Shown here: positions 40,956 to 52,655 of the stretch, one piece after another | Layout: every line of letters starts with the position of its first letter | Position numbering within the stretch: the first letter of the stretch is position 1 | From: Xestospongia bergquistia | Lineage: Eukaryota > Porifera > Demospongiae > Haplosclerida > Petrosiidae | Length of the DNA stretch: 64,000 nucleotides | NCBI GenBank assembly: GCA_963965975.1 | Contig: OZ014424.1 | Coordinates: 5,536,380 to 5,600,379 of the forward strand | Reading direction: 5' to 3' | Notes under the pieces: model-generated | What the model was told of the DNA's origin: nothing | Seen by the model: the letters and a program-made list of their open reading frames with translations, nothing else | Databases searched by the model: none | Made by a program: the position numbers and the translations under genes

Positions 40956-41367
40956 ATGGGTGCTAACTTGTCCTTCCCTGTTGTTGATTTAAATGGCAAA
41001 GTAGCTGTTATTACTGGAGGTAATGCTGGTATTGGTTATGAGACAGCTAAAGCTCTTGCCATAATGGGAGCACATACCATTATTGCTTGTAGATCCAGTG
41101 AACGAGCTAATGCAGTAAGTCAAAGATTAGTCACCTTATATCATTCAATCTCTTTGTAGGCTGTTGAGCAAATGAAACAGGAAATTAGTATTGAATTCCC
41201 TAATAAGACAGTTACAATAGAATGGATGTTACTGGAATTGAGTTCTTTCCATTCTACAAAAGATTTTACTGTAGCATTTCGAGAGAAGAACCTGCCATTA
41301 CATATCCTCATTAATAATGCTGGGATTAGTAGTCTACCACTAAGTAAGTATGATATATATTACTGAT

Positions 41368-41423
<56 letters not shown>

Positions 41424-42601
41424 TGTAGCAATGACAGAAGATGGTTATGAGGCACAATTTCAAGTCAATCATCTCAGTCATTTTCTCCTTACATTGGAGT
41501 TATTACCTATTATATTGGACACAGCATCAAACTGTGGAGATTGTAGAATTGTTATTGTATCATCTTCTGCACATTTGAGTGGAGTATTTGAACCAGGAAA
41601 CATGAATGCTGAGGTTTCTTATTCACGTATGGGGTTTTATTTCAAATCTAAATTATATAATGTAAATAATATCACACTTTAATGTGTCCAATGAATATTA
41701 TTGTATATTACAGGTAATGCATGGATATGCTCTACAGAGACGTCTACAAAATGTTGGTATAACTGTCTCCTCACTTCATCCTGGTTTTGTAAGCTGATTA
41801 ACTTGTAAATTGTAATACCAATATACTATAACATTACAGGTTGATACTGACATTGTTAACAAAGGGTTAAATGATAGTAGTGGTTGGAGCAGAGTGTGGA
41901 GAGTTAGCAAGTTTTTGATGTCACGTTAGTATGTTATAAAAGTGATTATGATATTATTATAAATTTAGCTATAATTAGGGATACCGTTAATGGTGCTGCT
42001 ACGTCCATTAACTGTGCTATAAATCCTGAACTTAACAGTCAGCAATGTTTTTATTATAAAGATACTAAAGCAAGTTCACCATTACCGATCTCTATGTAAG
42101 AATGGATGGATGGACAAGTAGATGGATGGAATGTACCAATAATGTGTGGATAGATACTTTCTCTCTTAAAGGGATGTCCATTTACAAGAGCAGCTGTGGG
42201 AAATTAGTATTAATATTGTCAAAGAGTGGGTCACTCCTGAAGTGTTAGAGAAATATGGAGCAACTATCGAAACAACTTCACCTGTTCAGGAAGACACACC
42301 CACTCAAACTCAAGAAACAACAGGTACTACTGAAGAAGGAATTGAAGTACAAGTCCCACCCACTCTGAATGACACACCTGAAACTCAAGCAGAAACAGAA
42401 GCTATGGAAGAACTTCAGATACCATCACCTGATCAATCTAAAGTGGGTGTGTCTACAGAGCCTATACCAACACAAGATGAGAGTACTCCACCCTCGGATG
42501 GGAATCCCCCTTTGTTAGATGAGACTATAGGGAATTCCCCTTCAACAGATGAAGTAGAAAAAGAGGAGCATCATCCTTCTGATGAAGACAACAAAACCTA
42601 A
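40956..42601 (+). CDS. Short-chain dehydrogenase/reductase, cluster member SDR2
   Basis: Exons 40956-41114, 41160-41343, 41429-41661, 41714-41788, 41840-41924, 41969-42095, 42172-42601; 430 residues. Exon lengths (159, 184, 233, 75, 85, 127) and phases (0,1,0,0,1,2) are shared with SDR3 and SDR5. Motifs: TGGNAGIG, NNAG, VSSSAHLSG and active site Y-F-K-S-K. After about 320 residues of enzyme the last exon adds an acidic Pro/Thr/Glu-rich tail (PTQTQETTGTTEE, ending HHPSDEDNKT), probably disordered. MGANLSF fits N-myristoylation, so the enzyme may sit on a membrane surface. AATAAA at 42654-42659 is a plausible polyadenylation signal. Substrate unknown. Confidence 0.88.
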
Positions 42602-42702
42602 TTAATACATAAGACATAACCATCTAAAAACCATGCTACTATATTGTTATAATAATAAATCTTTTATTAAAAGAATGTTATTAAAGTCAGGTGTGGCTTA
42701 AA

Positions 42703-43113
42703 ATGGGTGCCAACTTGTCCTTCCCTGTTGTTGATTTAAGTGGCAAAGTAGCTGTTATTACTGGAGGTAATGCTGGTATTGGTTATGGGACAGCTAAAGC
42801 TCTTGCCATAATGGGAGCACACACCATTATAGCTAGTAGATCCAGTGAGAGAGCTAATGCAGTAAGTCAAAGTTTAGTCACTTATGTCATTCAATCTCTT
42901 TGTAGGCTGTTGAGCAAATGAAACAGGAAATTAGTACTGAATTCCCTAATAAGACAGTTACAATAGAATGGATGATACTGGACTTGAGTTCTTTCCGTTC
43001 TACAAAAGATTTTACTGTAGCATTTCGAGAGAAGAACCTGCCATTACATATCCTCATTAATAATGCTGGGATTGGTGGTCTTCCACTAAGTAAGTATGAT
43101 ATATATTACTGAT

Positions 43114-43167
<54 letters not shown>

Positions 43168-44325
43168 TGTAGCAATGACAGAAGATGGTTATGAGGCACA
43201 ATTTCAAGTCAATCATCTCAGTCATTTTCTCCTTACATTGGAGTTATTACCTATTATATTGGACACAGCATCAAACTGTGGAGATTGTAGAATTGTTATT
43301 GTATCATCTTCTGCACATTTGAGTGGAGTATTTGAACCAGGAAACATGAATGCTGAGGTTTCTTATTCACGTCTGGGGTTTTATTGCAAATCTAAATTAT
43401 ATAATGTAAATAATATCACATTTTAATGTGTCCAATGAGTTATATTGTATAATACAGGTAATGCATGGATATGCTCTACAGAGACGTCTACAAAATGTTG
43501 GTATAACTGTCTCCTCACTTCATCCTGGTCTTGTAAGTATACTATTATCATCACTTTTTGTATAAGTCTGTACACAGGTTAATACTGAAATTCTCAACAA
43601 AGGGTTTAGTGATAGTACTAGTAGGAGTTGGATTCTTAGCATTGGAAAATTTCTATTCTCTCGTAAGTAATGTAAAAAACCACTTGTATTACTGTAATTT
43701 CTAGCTATAATTAGGGATACCGTTAAAGGTGCTGCTACTTCCATTAACTGTGCTATAAATCCTGAACTTAACAGTCAGCAATGTTTTTATTATAAAGATA
43801 CTAAAGCAAGTTCACCATTACCGATCTCTATGTAAGAATGGATGGATGGACAAGTAGATGGATGGAATGTACCAATATTGTGTGGATAAATACTTTCTCT
43901 CTTAAAGGGATGTCCATTTACAAGAGCAGCTGTGGGAAATTAGTATTAATATTGTCAAAGAATGGGTCACTCCTGAATTGTTAGAGAAATATGGAGCAAC
44001 AACTTCAGCTGTTCAGGAAGACACACCCACTCAAACTCAAGAAACAACAGGTACTACTGAAGGAGTTGAAGTACAAGTCCCACCCACTCTGAATGACACA
44101 CCTGAAACTCAAGCAGAAACAGAAGCTGTGGAAGAACTTCAGATACCATCACCTGATCAATCTAAAGTGGGTGTGTCTACAGAGCCTATACCAACACAAG
44201 ATGAGAGTACTCTACCCTTGGATGGGAATCCCCCTCTGTTGGACGAGACTATAGGGAATTCCCCTTCAACAAATGAAGTAGAAAAAGAGGAGCATCATCC
44301 TTCTGATGAAGACAACAAAACCTAA
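42703..44325 (+). CDS. Short-chain dehydrogenase/reductase, cluster member SDR3
   Basis: Exons 42703-42861, 42906-43089, 43173-43405, 43458-43532, 43578-43662, 43705-43831, 43908-44325; 426 residues. Near-identical to SDR2 in exons 1-4, 6 and 7, more different in exon 5 (STSRSWILSIGKFLFS). The catalytic set is intact: TGGNAGIG, NNAG, VSSSAHLSG, Y-C-K-S-K. I chose the start MGANLSF at 42703, matching the paralogues, rather than the upstream in-frame ATG at 42691, because that start preserves the myristoylation-type N-terminus. Separated from SDR2 by 101 bp; very recent tandem duplicate. Confidence 0.88.
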
Positions 44326-44419
44326 TTAATACATAAGACATAACCATCTAAAAACAAGCTGCTATATTTTTATAAGATAATGCTGTTGAATCTTTTATTA
44401 AAAGAATGTTAGGCTTAAG

Positions 44420-45124
44420 ATGGGTGCTAACTTGTCCTTCCCTGTTGTTGATTTAAGTAGCTGTTATTACTGGAGGTAATGCTGGTATTGGTTATGAGAC
44501 AGCTAAAGCTCTTGCCATAATGGGAGCACACACCATTATTGCTTGTAGATCCAGTGAACGAGCTAATGCAGTAAGTCAAAGTTTAGTCACCTTATGTCAT
44601 TCAATCTCTTTGTAGGCTGTTGAGCAAATGAAACAGGAAATTAGTACTGAATTCCCTAATAAGACAGTTACAATAGAATGGATGTTATTGGACTTGAATT
44701 CTTTCCATTCTACAAAAGATTTTACTGTAGCTTTTTGAGAGAAGAACCTGCCATTACATATCCTCATTAATAATGCTGGCATTAGTGCTATACCACTAAG
44801 TAAGTATGATAGAGTCTATATATTACTGATAACTCTCTCTCTCTCTCTCTCTCTGTCTTGTAGCAAAGACAGAAGATGGTTACGAGGCACAATTTCAAGT
44901 CAATCATCTCAGTCATTTTCTCCTTACATTGGAGTTATTACCTATTATATTGGACACAGCATCTGAGTGTGAAGATTGTAGAATTGTTATTGTATCATCT
45001 TCTGGACATTTGAGTGGAGTATTTGAACCAGGAATCATGAATGCTGAGGTTTCTTATTCACGTCTGGGGTTTTATTGCAAATCTAAATTATATAATGTAA
45101 ATAATATCACACTCTAATGTGTCC
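44420..45124 (+). pseudogene. SDR4, truncated pseudogene of the SDR cluster
   Basis: Corresponds to exons 1-3 only (44420-44570, 44616-44799, 44864-45096). Exon 1 has an 8-bp deletion near 44458 relative to the paralogues, removing part of the codons before the cofactor loop and shifting the frame. Exon 2 has a stop (TGA, 44736-44738) where the paralogues read CGA. Exon 3 has lost its in-frame ATG (AAG) but still encodes the catalytic region. Similarity to the paralogues ends at 45124, where foreign DNA starts; exons 4-7 are absent. Splice sites remain intact, which suggests recent inactivation. Confidence 0.9.
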
Positions 45125-46117
45125 TGTCACGAAAAATTTGGTCCTGGATGGACCTAGGACCAAATTTTGCAACGAAAAGTCTGCAAAATTAATTCTGCCT
45201 TGCAATATTTGGACCCAGGGGGTCTCAGACTAAGTGGAATTTGATACATACAAATCAAATATCAATTGTGTGCACTTAAATAGAGAGCTTTAGTCACCAT
45301 GGGGAAGTTTCAAAGTGTCAAAAAAGCAATGTCACAGCAGAGAGAAGATGGGAAGCTAACTGAGGAAGCAATAAACTATGTATAAAATGGAACTTATGCC
45401 TCAGATTGTTCTGCTAACAGGAAGAGAAGCATTAGGAAAAAGGCTGGCAAACTAGCATTGAGAGAAGGAGAAGTGTACTATGAGAAAAAGCCAGGACAAG
45501 TTTATATTATTGTGGTAGGCAAACCCCAACACAAATAACCTATATTCCACATTAATTGAGGGACCACCTTTGTCACTGTCTTGAAAATAAGACAATTAAC
45601 CCATTTCCCTGCCAGCAATGAAAAAAGAAAACAAAACAATGTGTTGCTGATATTAAATTTGGAGTATACTACAAGTGTAGCAAAGGGTAGAATGATTGAG
45701 TGCAAAGACTTCCAAGAGTGGTATCATGAAGATTGTGTTGAAGTCCCAAGTGTCATTTGGCAGACCAAGTGTTACATATCATGGATACCTTGTATAAAAA
45801 ACTCTTAATTAATTGTAGCATTATCTATATAATATAACTACATAATTAACTTATACTGACTTTATTTAGATTAAATGGTAAATTTTATTTTAATCAGATC
45901 AAATTGGACTTGGGACCAAGTCTTGCTGCCAAAAGTAGATATAGGACTAAATTTTGCTGCAAAAAGTGGACCTATCTCTAGGAACAAATTTTTCAGTATA
46001 GGTCCAAATTAGACAGCAAAATTTGGTCCTATACTAGGTCCAAATTTAACTTGCATAAATTGGACCTAGGTCCAAATTTTGCATGCAAATTTAACTAGGA
46101 ACAAATTTCCCATGACA
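45125..46117. mobile_element. Degenerate DNA transposon with terminal inverted repeats and PHD-finger-like remnant
   Basis: Left end TGTCACGAAAAATTTGGTCC and the reverse complement of the right end, TGTCATGGGAAATTTGTTCC, match at 17 of the first 21 positions, bounding about 993 bp. Both ends carry related GGACCTAGGTCC-type subterminal repeats. Inside are broken coding remnants: one near 45300-45520 (KFQSVKKAMSQQREDGKLTE, with a stop) and one near 45690-45790 (MIECKDFQEWYHEDCVEVPS), which resembles part of a PHD or related zinc finger. No intact transposase. I could not find a clear target-site duplication. The left boundary coincides with the break in SDR4. Confidence 0.65.
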
Positions 46118-47200
46118 ATAGAATCCATAATTAATACAAATCATAGTATCCACAATCAGGGCTGTGGTTTCATACTATAACATCAGTGTAGTTAGCTAAA
46201 AATCATCTAATGTAATTATATGTATGTAATACATACATACAGTGGCGGAGGAACCTATGGGGCACAAAGGGCATGTGCCCCCCCCCCAAATATTACAATA
46301 TGCTCATTGTGCCCCTCCCTCCCCCCCCCCCCCCAATTTTTTACATTGAGAACAATGAAAAACACTCATTGTAATTATATAATATAATTGTGACAATTGG
46401 GTATTTACCACATTCATTGTATATATATTTACATATACAATGAATTGTAAGCGAAAAGCAAAAACACTCCTCAGCTTCTGGGGGACTGTGTCCCAGACCC
46501 CCTCCTTTGGTACCCCCCCAAAATTCAAATATATTCCTCCACCCTTGTATACATATATTCACATAATAATATAGTTATAATAGTTGCATACATACTATCA
46601 CATAATAATATAATTGTCTTAGAATAAAATTCTTTAGAATCCATAAGTAACACAATCCACAATCAGGGCTATTGTTTCACACCATAACATCAGTGTAGTT
46701 ATCATCTAATGTATGTAATACATACATTACATATATTCACATAATACAGTTATAATACTTGCATACATACTCTCACATAATAATATAATTGTCTTAGACT
46801 AATCATAGTATCCACAATCAGGGCTGTGGTTTCACACCATAACATCAGTTTAGTTAGCTAAAAATCATCTAATGTAATCGTATGTAATACATACATTACA
46901 TATATTCACATAATAATAGTTATAATATTTGCATACATACTATCACATAATAATATAATTGCCTTAGATTAAAATTCTTTAGAATCCATAAATAACATAG
47001 TATCCATAATCAGAGCTGTCGTTTCACACCATAACATCAGTCTAGTTATCATCTAATCTAATACATACATTACATATATTCACATAATACAGTTATAATA
47101 CTTACATACATACTCTCACATAATGATATAGTTGCCTTAGATTAAAATTCTTTAGAAGCCATAAATAATACAAATCACAAGCAGGGCTGTGCTTTCACAG
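46118..47200. repeat. Satellite-like tandem repeat, unit about 150-195 bp
   Basis: A block containing AATCAGGGCTGTGGTTTCAC, CATAACATCAGTGTAGTTA, TACATACATTACATATATTC and TTAGATTAAAATTCTTTAGA recurs with starts near 46156, 46661, 46816, 47009 and 47181. Copies differ by short indels, so the period varies. The first gap is larger because a C-rich element (46241-46550) sits inside it. Confidence 0.8.
46241..46550. mobile_element. C-rich repeat element inserted in the satellite array
   Basis: A 0.3 kb segment with a very different composition: poly-C runs at 46279-46287 and 46320-46334, starting AGTGGCGGAGGAACCTATGG and ending in a region whose reverse complement starts AGGGTGGAGGAATATATTTG. The similar ends suggest a small inverted-repeat element, perhaps non-autonomous. 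A C-rich patch of similar style occurs near 50405-50455. Classification is uncertain. Confidence 0.45.
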
Positions 47201-49270
47201 ATATATAACAAAATATAATATTTATTATCTAAAATTGTCAATAAAACAGGATAAATGTTTGGTAATCAGTACCATAGTTTTATTGTATCACCATAAAGAT
47301 TGTATAATTAGTATCAGTACCAGACTAATAGATATAGAATGCTAGGAATATTGAAGACCAAACTAACAAGAAGCTTCAAAGTTACATTAATTGTAATAAA
47401 TCGATTTTCCAAAGTCTTTTAATATGTTCATTCCTGGTAAGTCTATTGACATCAATATTAGCAAACTCTACTATAGAACTTCTTTCCTAAAATGACATCA
47501 ATTAGTACATCAATTAGTACCATTAGTCATATAAAAAAAGATGTGATTTGTATAAATTTTGCTTTCTTGTCTTACACTTTAAGGACTTCTGATTACAATT
47601 AACATATATGTATTAACATATATATGTCTGCACTTAATTAAATTAACTTGCTGTTAATCAACTTATACAGTCTTCAATAAAATTTCTATTACTGTATGAC
47701 TCTATTATATTACAACAACAAGTTTTAGCAGCTGTATGACACAGCTTCTGTCAAGCCTTTAGTTATTAATGCTATCAATGTGTTATATACTATAACAGAA
47801 TCACTATTAAATTAAACATTAATCTATTTTTCTTATAATCATTAATTAATACATGTATTACAATTATAGTTAGTATGTGATAAGGACTGTGGCTCTGTCT
47901 GTATGCACATAATGATTTCTTGGTTGCAATTATATTTTGCACTTTATCTTATAGATCAGTATATCTTTAACCCTTACTATCACTTCTCAATGAAAATGTG
48001 TGCGGAATGCAAAAATGCCATTTTCAGCACATTACCATCAACTAGAAGACTATGGGAACATGTGCATTATGTATTATTTACCCAGGATCAACAGGAACTT
48101 TTTATAATGAGTTACTTTAACTGAGGGGTTAATCAACAGGCTTAGCCACTCATTAACTGTCAATAATCAGTGCTGTTGGCACTATAACAGATCTTGAAGA
48201 GCTCTTGAAGAGCTAGCTCTGAGCATCAAATTTCTATAACTGACAACAAATTTGTCACCGCCCCCAACTATAACGCGTTGCTTGTTTAAAGGCCCAATGT
48301 TTAACGTGTTCTTATAGAAATCACAGATAATTGAGATCTATCTTGAAGAGCTCAACTACCAGTACCAGCTCACCAGAAAGAAAAATCAATACTAAAAGGT
48401 ATACCATATTTACTATACTGCAATAGTTGACAAAGATATAGTATACTAGCATATGAATGTATCCCAGAATGTCTAAAATAAAAACGTCTAATCTTAGATT
48501 GTCTTAAAAATGTCTAAATAAAAGAATGAAATTATTATGAAAATTAATCAAAGGAGACAGCAAGGTCTTTAATTTATATGAATCTAAAGTTCTGGAGCCA
48601 TTTTCAAGTTCTGTTTTTAACTTATGTATGTAACTTAAGTTGAAAGTAGTCAGAATATTCTTCTAGTCATGGATCTTGAGGCATAGTTGCTTTAATAGCT
48701 GGAAGTAGTGCATAGAGGAGAGGGAATGATTTTCCATAAATGAAAGCATTGATGGTAAAGATTTGGTAAAAACCAACCATCAAGAAGAACAGCTTTTCCA
48801 ACTTTCTGAGTAATAATAAACTCCATTACATGCAGGAGCAGTTACGTGTACTAGCAGTTACATGTACTAGCAGTTACATGTACTAGCAGTTACATGTACT
48901 AGCAGTTACATGCAGTAGAGCAACCCCTAGTATATATACTATTTATGTAGTCAGGGGAGTAGGAATGAAGTTTAAAGTTGACCTTATATTTAGTTGCGTT
49001 ATATTATTAAATATTAAAAATGATCCAAAAAATTAATTTGTCTGTCGTTAAAGGAAACAAAAACTTTAGCTATTTCTAATAAGTTTATGTTATCAGTATG
49101 GTCCTTATGTGTATGTAACAGCATGACATGGTTTAGTTGTTCTTGGGTCATAGTACTTTGTAGGTAATTTTTTAGTCAGCATAAGGTTGAAAAAGTGCAT
49201 TCCATTCTATTAATACTTTTGTTATAGCAATAAATTTAATATGACCACACAATAATGTGGTGATTGGTTG
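47201..49270. other. AT-rich region without recognisable gene; contains 16-bp repeat
   Basis: About 2 kb with no open frame that resembles a protein and no splice-consistent exon chain. It contains about five copies of a 16-bp unit (AGCAGTTACATGTACT) at 48838-48915. It is probably transposon-derived or decayed intergenic DNA that accompanied the break between SDR4 and SDR5. Confidence 0.6.
48838..48915. repeat. 16-bp tandem repeat, about 5 copies
   Basis: TAGCAG recurs at 48852 and 48868 and onward with an exact 16-bp period, unit AGCAGTTACATGTACT. Each unit contains the palindrome ACATGT. Confidence 0.9.
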
Positions 49271-50337
49271 TTAAGGTGGCGGCACTGTGGAAGTCAGAAG
49301 CCAAATAATTTTATTATAATAATATTCATAACACACTCATCGACACATATTTGTGGTTGGTTTGCATTCTAAGCCATATTGCCAAAAGGGTTCACCCTAC
49401 CGTAAGGATATAAATTTTTGTGGGGGATTTAATTTCGCTGTATTTGTGGGTTATTGTTTTATCACGAAATGTAACTTTTTTCCACCCACGCATAATCATG
49501 CAAGGGGATCCCGTCGGTTACTTCTTTCTCTTTTACATTGAGGTACTTCTCTGTCAACTGCCTCCCAGATTTTCTTGTATATATGGTACCCTCTCACTAT
49601 GGATTCATAGGAATAGCTAGCCATACTTCGCGAAAATCACACTTATGTTCACAACATACTACACCCATTAATTAATACTTCACACCCACTAAACACGAAA
49701 TTTAACACCCACAAAATTTAAATAATAAAGCAAAATTAAAAAAAAAACAAAAATTTAAACCCTCGAAAATTTGTACCCTTACAGTATTATTAACATGGGT
49801 GTGGTTACAAGATAATGACATACGTCTCACATTTCTGTGGTTTAAGTTAATAAGCAAGTACAAACTGTTGTACTAAGGTACATTTATCTCAGCTCTAATA
49901 CTACGCACAGGTAAGAAATCTTGAACAACCCTACCCAACATATGTACAAGTAATCCTATGAAGCCAATTTTAAAAAATGGCATTCGGTTTTCTGAAAGCT
50001 TTCATAGATTTGACTCTGATTAGTGTATCTCAGAAAGTATAGCAGTAATTCAAAAAAAGCTTTCATAGGATTATAGATCTCATATAACTGTAATAGCAAG
50101 GTGAGTTTTTAATCTCTACCTATAAGAAGTTTTTAGAAAAATGTACCTTTGTTCTGTATACTGTTACTCCAGTAACTCTTGATTGATACGTGCAATTGTT
50201 TTAAATTTTTATCGAAGTTGAAGACCATTGATATAATGTAGTAGTCAAAGGATGGTATTAAAACAAGAAAAGATATAGAAATTATATAAAAAAGCTAAAC
50301 TATGAATATCATTAATGCCACTGTACCGCCACCTTAA
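49271..50337. mobile_element. Non-autonomous DNA transposon flanked by TTAA
   Basis: TTAA followed by GGTGGCGGCACTGTGG at the left, and CCACTGTACCGCCACC followed by TTAA at the right (50334-50337). The 16-bp inverted repeats match at 14 positions. TTAA target duplications are the mark of piggyBac-type elements (some Kolobok elements share them). There is no intact transposase; the interior is AT-rich and holds a second nested element. Total about 1.07 kb. Confidence 0.75.
49398..49786. mobile_element. Nested MITE with TA target duplication
   Basis: Left end TACCGTAAGGATATAAATTT and the reverse complement of the right end, TACTGTAAGGGTACAAATTT, form imperfect inverted repeats of about 25 bp bounded by TA. 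The element is about 389 bp and non-coding, of Tc1/mariner-like MITE type by its TA ends. It lies wholly within the TTAA-flanked element, so it inserted later. Confidence 0.7.
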
Positions 50338-50535
50338 TGTAATGTACACAAATTAATACAATAACCACTTCAGTCAAAAGGTTATTGTGTACATAGTCTT
50401 GAGTGCAAATCGGGAGGAAGGGGGGTTCAGCCCCCTGCCCCCCCATCCTACTCCTATGCACACTACTATATTTTTATAAAATAATGATGATGAATTTTTT
50501 TTAAAAAGTGTCGTTAAAGTTAAGTGTGACTTAAA

Positions 50536-52134
50536 ATGGGTGCCAAATTGTCCTTTCCTGTTGTTGATTTAAGTGGCAAGGTAGCTGTTGTTACTGGAGG
50601 TAATGCTGGTATTGGTTATGAGACAGCTAAAGCTCTTGCCATAATGGGAGCACATACCATTATTGCTAGTAGATCCAGTGAGAAAGCTAATGCAGTAAGT
50701 CAAAGTTTAGTCACTTATGTCATTCAATCTCTTTGTAGGCTGTTGAGCAGATGAAACAGGAAATTAGTACTGAATTTCCTAATAAGACAGTTACAATAGA
50801 ATGGATGATACTGAACTTGAGCTCTTTCCGTTCTACAAAAGATTTCAGTGTAGCTTTCCGAGAGAAGAACCTGCCATTACATATCCTCATTAATAATGCT
50901 GGCATTAGTGGTGTACCACTAAGTAAGTATGATATATATTACTGATAACTCTCTCTCTCTCTCTCTCTGTCTTGTAGCAATGACAGAAGATGGTTATGAG
51001 TTACACTTTCAAGTCAATTATCTCAGTCATTTTCTCCTTACATTGGAGTTATTACCTATTATATTGGACACAGCGTCAAACTGTGGAGATTGTAGAATTG
51101 TTATTGTATCATCTTCTGCACATACAGATGCAGTATTTGAACCAGGAAACATGAATGCTGAGGTTTCTTATGCACGTCTGGCGTTTTATTTCAAATCTAA
51201 ATTATATAATGTAAATAATATCACACTCTAATGTGTCCAATGATTATTATTGTATATTACAGATAATGCATGGATTTGCTCTACAGAGACGTCTACAAAA
51301 TGTTGGTATAACTGTTTCCTCAGCTCATCCTGGTCTTGTAAGCTGATTAACTTGTAATACACATATACTATGTCATTATAGGTCAATACTGACATTGGTA
51401 ACAAAGGGTTTAGTGATAGTGGTGGTTTGAGCAGATTTTGGAAAGTTAGCAAATTTCTATTGTCACGTTAGTGTGTTATAAAAGTGATTATGATATTATT
51501 ATAAATTTAGCTGTAATTAGAGATGCTGCTAAAGGTGCTGCTACTTCCATTAACTGTGCTATAAATCCTGAACTTAACAGTCAACAATTTGTTTACTATG
51601 AAGATACTAAAGCAAAATCACCATCACCAAGTTCTATGTAAGAATGGATGGATGGACAAGTAGATAGATGGAATATACCAATAATGGATGGATAGATACT
51701 TTCTCTCTTAAAGGGATGTCCGTTTACAAGAGCAGCTGTGGGAAATTAGTATTAATATTGTCAAAGAATGGGTCACTCCTGAATTGTTAGAGAAATATGG
51801 AGCAACTATCGAAACAACTTCACCTGTTCAGGAAGACACACCCACTCAAACTCAAGAAACAACAGGTACTACTGAAGGAGTTGAAGTACAAGTCCCACCC
51901 ACTCTGAATGACACACCTGAAACTCAAGCAGAAACAGAAGCTGTGGAAGACCTTCAGATACCAGATCAATCTAAAGTGGGTGTGTCCACAGAGCCTATAC
52001 CAACACAAGATGAGAGTACTCCACCCTCGGATGGGAATCCCCCTCTAGTGGATGAGACTATAGGGAATTCCCCTTCAACAAATGAAGTAGAAAAAGAGGA
52101 GCATCATCCCTCTGATGAAGACAACAAAACCTAA
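50536..52134 (+). CDS. Short-chain dehydrogenase/reductase, cluster member SDR5
   Basis: Exons 50536-50694, 50739-50922, 50978-51210, 51263-51337, 51382-51466, 51511-51637, 51714-52134; 427 residues, same exon lengths and phases as SDR2 and SDR3. Motifs intact: TGGNAGIG, NNAG, VSSSAH, Y-F-K-S-K. Differences include ELHFQVNYLSHF (Tyr for His after the catalytic Asn), AHTDAVFEPGN and the exon 6 stretch NSQQFVYYEDTKAKSPSPSS. N-terminus MGAKLSF still fits myristoylation (Gly2, Ser6, with Lys at position 4). The acidic tail is nearly identical to SDR2/3. The 5' flank similarity to the paralogues begins near 50460, marking the right edge of the inserted non-SDR DNA. Confidence 0.87.
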
Positions 52135-52243
52135 TTAATACATAAGACATAACCATCTAAAAACCATGCTACTATATTGTTATAAGATTATCCTAATGAA
52201 TCTTTTATTAAAAGAATGTCATTAAAGTTAGGTGTGGCTTAAG

Positions 52244-52508
52244 ATGGGTGCAAACTTGTCCTTCTGTACTGTTGATATAAGTGGCAAAGTAGCTGTCGTT
52301 ACTGGAGGTAATGCTGGTATTGGTTATGGGTCAACTAAATCTCTTGCCATAATGGGAGCACATACCATTACCTAATCAATCTAAAGTGGGTGTGTCTACA
52401 GACCCTATATCAACACAAGATGAGAGTATTCCACCCTCGGATAGCAATCCCCCTTTGTTAGATGAGACCATAGATGATTTTGCTCCTACAGACAAAGTGG
52501 AAAAATAA
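52244..52508 (+). pseudogene. SDR6, deletion relic joining exon 1 to the acidic tail
   Basis: Starts like exon 1 (MGANLSF, TGGNAGIG), then near 52367 jumps directly into the tail-coding part of exon 7 (reading QSKVGVSTDPISTQDESIPP in another frame) and ends at TAA 52506-52508. All exons carrying the active site are missing. The joint lies at a short similarity, CCATTACCT versus CCATCACCTG, consistent with a microhomology deletion of about 1.2 kb. The frame is broken at the joint. Confidence 0.88.
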
Positions 52509-52655
52509 GTTCTCAAGAAAGATACAAGAAAAAGCCGTAACTCTGCAATAATTACATCAGCCACACCCATTAATTTTTATATTTTATTTGCTAACAAAAA
52601 ATTTAAAATTTGAAATTTTTATTTTTAACCTTTTTATTACTTTTAAAATTCAAGC

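Noticed and set aside
46304..46562. Minus-strand frames near the C-rich element (Gly-rich peptides)
   Set aside because: Two overlapping frames across poly-C runs in a repeat element; no start context or domain. Treated as transposon-like DNA.
47903..48124. Open frame of 73 codons in the SDR4-SDR5 gap
   Set aside because: Low-complexity AT-rich translation without family resemblance, flanked by repeats; length is within chance expectation.
48180..48380. Possible structured RNA around repeated GAAGAGCT strings
   Set aside because: Only short direct repeats; no convincing tRNA, snRNA or other fold could be drawn by eye.
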